From Shewanella fodinae (lineage in GTDB: Bacteria > Pseudomonadota > Gammaproteobacteria > Enterobacterales > Shewanellaceae): a DNA stretch of 64,000 nucleotides. Position 1 is the first letter of the stretch, and each line of letters starts with the position of its first letter. Below are positions 61,700 to 64,000 of the stretch, one piece after another. The notes beneath the pieces are model-generated. The model had not been told where the DNA came from and searched no databases. It saw only the letters and a program-made list of their open reading frames with translations. The stretch covers positions 379,319-443,318 of the forward strand of contig NZ_BMXW01000001.1 in the NCBI RefSeq assembly GCF_014651955.1, in the 5' to 3' direction. Position numbers and translations under genes: made by a program.

Positions 61700-62443
61700 A
61701 TGTCTGCCAATGCACTCTATAACGATCTTTCCGGCTACTACGATTTAATGTGTGTCGATATCGACTATCAAGCCCAAAGTCATTGCATTCGCAGGCTCCA
61801 CCAAATTTTTGGCAACGGCGGTAATACCCATCTCGATTTAGCCTGCGGTACCGGCCCGCACGTACGCCATTTTATCGATTATGGCTTTCAAAGTTGTGGA
61901 CTGGATATTAACCAGCCAATGCTTGATATTGCGGCAGAGCGTTGCCCAGAGGCAGAGTTTATCCGGCAGGATATGAGCAGTTTTGCAGTAGCTAAACCGC
62001 TGGATTTGATTACTTGTTTTCTCTATTCCATCCACTACAACGGCGGCCTCGATAAGCTGCAACAATGTATTAGCCACGTTCACCAAGCATTAAACCCCGG
62101 TGGCATTTTCTGCTTCAATGTGGTCGCAAAAGACAAAATAAACAATGCGTTATTTGTTAAACACAGCACCAAACACGCAGACGACTTATTCTCTTTCCGC
62201 TCCAGTTGGTTTTATAGCGGCGCTGGCGACATGCAGTCACTCAAACTCAGCATTGAGAAATCTAACGCCAGCGAAACCCAGATATGGCATGACGAACATC
62301 CCATGGTGGCATTCTGCTTTGCCGACTTAATCGCACTGCTACAGCCTTACTTTGAAGTGCATATGTTTGAACATGACTACGACAAAATCATGCCGTGGGA
62401 TCAACAATCCGGCAATGCCATTGTAGCGTGCGTGAGGATTTAA
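61700..62443 (+). CDS. Class I SAM-dependent methyltransferase
   Basis: 247 residues. The SAM-binding motif is H-L-D-L-A-C-G-T-G-P-H near 47-57, followed by the acidic strand end C-G-L-D-I-N and the post-motif Q-D-M-S-S-F. An N-terminal Y-D-x-x-x-x-D-I-D-Y region and a C-terminal beta extension fit the broad YcgJ/SmtA-like group. The substrate cannot be predicted. It is transcribed alone. Confidence 0.88.
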   Translation: MSANALYNDLSGYYDLMCVDIDYQAQSHCIRRLHQIFGNGGNTHLDLACGTGPHVRHFIDYGFQSCGLDINQPMLDIAAERCPEAEFIRQDMSSFAVAKPLDLITCFLYSIHYNGGLDKLQQCISHVHQALNPGGIFCFNVVAKDKINNALFVKHSTKHADDLFSFRSSWFYSGAGDMQSLKLSIEKSNASETQIWHDEHPMVAFCFADLIALLQPYFEVHMFEHDYDKIMPWDQQSGNAIVACVRI

Positions 62444-62655
62444 CGTCGACGCACGTTATTGGACATATTTCCGTGTTAAAGCCTTAACTCTAACTCAACA
62501 TTTTCGGATAAAAATTTCTATGGGTTAACGCCCCACTCAATTGCGCACTAACAGGAAGTGAAGCGTGCAAATTACTTTGAACAACAACTGCCAGTGTTAA
62601 CTGCGTCAATTGCAGTGGATTGCTAACAAGTCATGCCGATGTAAAGCGAACCTTA
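62444..62655. other. Intergenic region before the AT-rich island
   Basis: About 210 bases between the methyltransferase gene and the leftward AT-rich frame. A weak 7-bp repeat (CGTGCGT/ACGCACG) overlaps the methyltransferase stop. Base composition begins to shift to AT-rich here; no attachment-site-like repeat could be confirmed. Confidence 0.4.
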
Positions 62656-63861
62656 CTAAAAGTATGTTTGTTCGCAGAGATCAGTAAGCTCATTTTTCAT
62701 TTTCCCATCATTAATATCTGCCTCTTTATCAACGAGACCAAGATCCCTTAACTTACTTGTTCTACGACCAACTAGTTGATGAGTTGCATCTATTAACAGA
62801 CCAATTTCACCAGCTCTCATCTTCTTATTTTCATCTTTAAGAACATTAATAATTTCTAGTTCAACAGGTTCTAACATTATAGATTGATCCAATTTTTTGA
62901 ATTCTTCTTTAAAATCATCGGCAAGATTCACTATAGAGCACGTTCCTTCATTACATTCAGGGCATCTCCATTTATAAAGCTCAAGACTTGGTTTTAAATC
63001 CATTGGATGGCAAGTAAAACAAGTATCGCATCTAATAGTTTGATTCTGTGATAAAAAACGCCTCGCCGCACGCGTAAACTCAAAGCAGCGTTGTTGAAAA
63101 TAATGTCTAAATGGGCGTCCTTGAGGGTAACCCCATGCCATTCTCTCGCTTTCACATAGTCCTAAGAAAAATGCATAAACAATCACATCATTACCATTTT
63201 TATCGCGCATACTTTTATAACGAGAAACCAAAAAATTTGACTCTAAAGAAGAGAATACATCTTCAAGTTCTGGGGTAACTGTAAAATGGCTCGTGGGAGG
63301 AATACCAACCAAATCTTTGAAGTAACCGCCCCCGACTTCACCTGCTACTATTTTTTTTCGAACATCTTTAGCTTCATTAATCAAACAGCGTAATAGTTCA
63401 TTTTGATTGTGCCTGTCCAATTTATTTTCAAATGGCTCTAAAGCATAACGATTTAATCGGTCAAAATATTTTTCTATTGTATTTTCATAATATTTTTTTG
63501 ATGCTAAACGAATAGATGCTAACGTTATTTTTTGTCCTTTTGATATTTTATCTAAGAACAATGTATGAAGAATATACCCCATTATTCTTGGCACATTAAA
63601 TGATGCTTGAAACATTAATTTCATCATTTCTTCTTTGGAGGTATCGTTAGTTATATCAAAATAATCGGTCAATGCCGCCCCAAATGCAGAAAATCTCTTT
63701 GATAATAACCGTTCAGCATAGTTAGAAGCTGAAAGTTCCATTTCTTGGACTTCATTTGATTCATAAAGGTCAGAAAAGTCTAAACTTATAGTATCTGTTT
63801 TTCCTGGATCTATTTTCCCATAGTAGACTCGTCCTGGATAACCGGCAATTTTCAATTTCAC
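62656..63861 (-). pseudogene. C-terminal remnant of an ORC/CDC6-like AAA ATPase (probably 5'-truncated)
   Basis: A 401-residue frame starting at a GTG, with an in-frame TAG at 63874-63876 just upstream. It has no Walker A or B, but its start (Y-P-G-R-V-Y-Y-G-K-I-D-P-G-K) looks like the middle of an ATPase, and N-V-P-R-I-M-G-Y-I-L resembles a sensor-2 helix. A zinc ribbon (C-D-T-C and C-P-E-C) and a C-terminal winged-helix segment follow. The strand is much more AT-rich than its neighbours. I infer that the P-loop half was lost. It could instead be an intact stand-alone protein; family assignment is from memory. Confidence 0.55.
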
Positions 63862-63902
63862 AGCTTCATTACTCTAGGGTCGGAGCACACTTTGAGCAAT
63901 TT

Positions 63903-64000
63903 CTAACCAAAGAACACTTTTTCACGGTAGTCATCGCTCCAGCTAGCTTGTTTTAGTTTGTTCCGCTGGCTCGGTGAGCCGCAATCACACTGCCGCAGTA
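63903..64000 (-). CDS. C-terminal fragment of an unknown gene (cut by window edge)
   Basis: An open frame of 31 complete codons enters from the right edge and stops at TAG (63903-63905). The visible end includes C-D-C-G-S-P and W-S-D-D-Y-R-E-K-V-F-F-G. It is less AT-rich than the adjacent remnant, and could be the end of a mobile-element gene that interrupted it, but 31 codons are too few to identify it. I do not recognise the family. Confidence 0.3.
   Translation of the reverse strand, partial: LRQCDCGSPSQRNKLKQASWSDDYREKVFFG

Noticed and set aside
62430..62455. Terminator after the methyltransferase gene
   Set aside because: The 7-bp repeat overlaps the stop codon, has a 15-base loop and no T-tail.

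Overview
The window looks like a chromosomal segment of a Shewanella-type gammaproteobacterium. The strongest evidence is a complete metal-reduction locus at 19.5-27.2 kb. It holds two outer-membrane decaheme lipoproteins (OmcA- and MtrC-like), the periplasmic decaheme MtrA and the barrel MtrB. It is flanked by feoAB and glnS on one side and by a CdaR regulator, GntP permease, glycerate kinase and PanP-like decarboxylase on the other, which as far as I recall matches the neighbourhood in Shewanella oneidensis. mtrDEF, which in that species lies between omcA and feoA, is absent here.

Layout, left to right. 0-2.6 kb: a partial acetyltransferase, a 2OG-Fe(II) oxygenase, a YdjA nitroreductase and a lipoprotein. 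2.7-6.9 kb: a thiamine-salvage operon (TonB receptor, YkoF-like protein, PnuT-type permease, thiamine-kinase-like enzyme) headed by a clear TPP riboswitch. 7-14.2 kb: a solute-binding protein, an orphan TonB receptor, and a predicted copper TonB receptor carrying the OprC-type CxxxM and HxM ligand motifs, closely followed by a RegB/RegA-type two-component pair. 14.5-18.9 kb: glnS and feoAB. 19.5-27.2 kb: omcA and mtrCAB. 27.5-32.6 kb: a membrane protein, a UDG-like protein and the glycerate genes. 32.8-36.8 kb: an MFS pump with a divergent LysR gene, and panP. 37-42.6 kb: a chemoreceptor, a diguanylate cyclase, a DUF2892 protein and a phosphohexomutase. 42.8-47.2 kb: an ABC ATPase and a giant ABC-permease/M1-peptidase fusion. 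47.4-57.6 kb: a series of small metabolic and regulatory genes, many in divergent regulator/target pairs. 57.7-62.4 kb: a ycfL/thioesterase/hinT cluster, an M61 peptidase and a methyltransferase.

The last 1.4 kb is different: an AT-rich reading frame that looks like the C-terminal part of an ORC/CDC6-like AAA ATPase, without its P-loop half, next to the tail of another reading frame cut by the window edge. This looks like the start of a horizontally acquired, partly decayed region.

Functionally the window is dominated by metal and cofactor traffic: ferrous iron uptake, extracellular electron transfer to metals, probable copper uptake and thiamine uptake. No CRISPR array, rRNA, tRNA or complete insertion sequence was recognised. 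I found no wholly new system. The best leads are the copper receptor/two-component unit, the thiamine operon with its small binding protein, two paired proteins with altered active sites (51.5-53.1 kb), and the truncated ATPase at the right edge.
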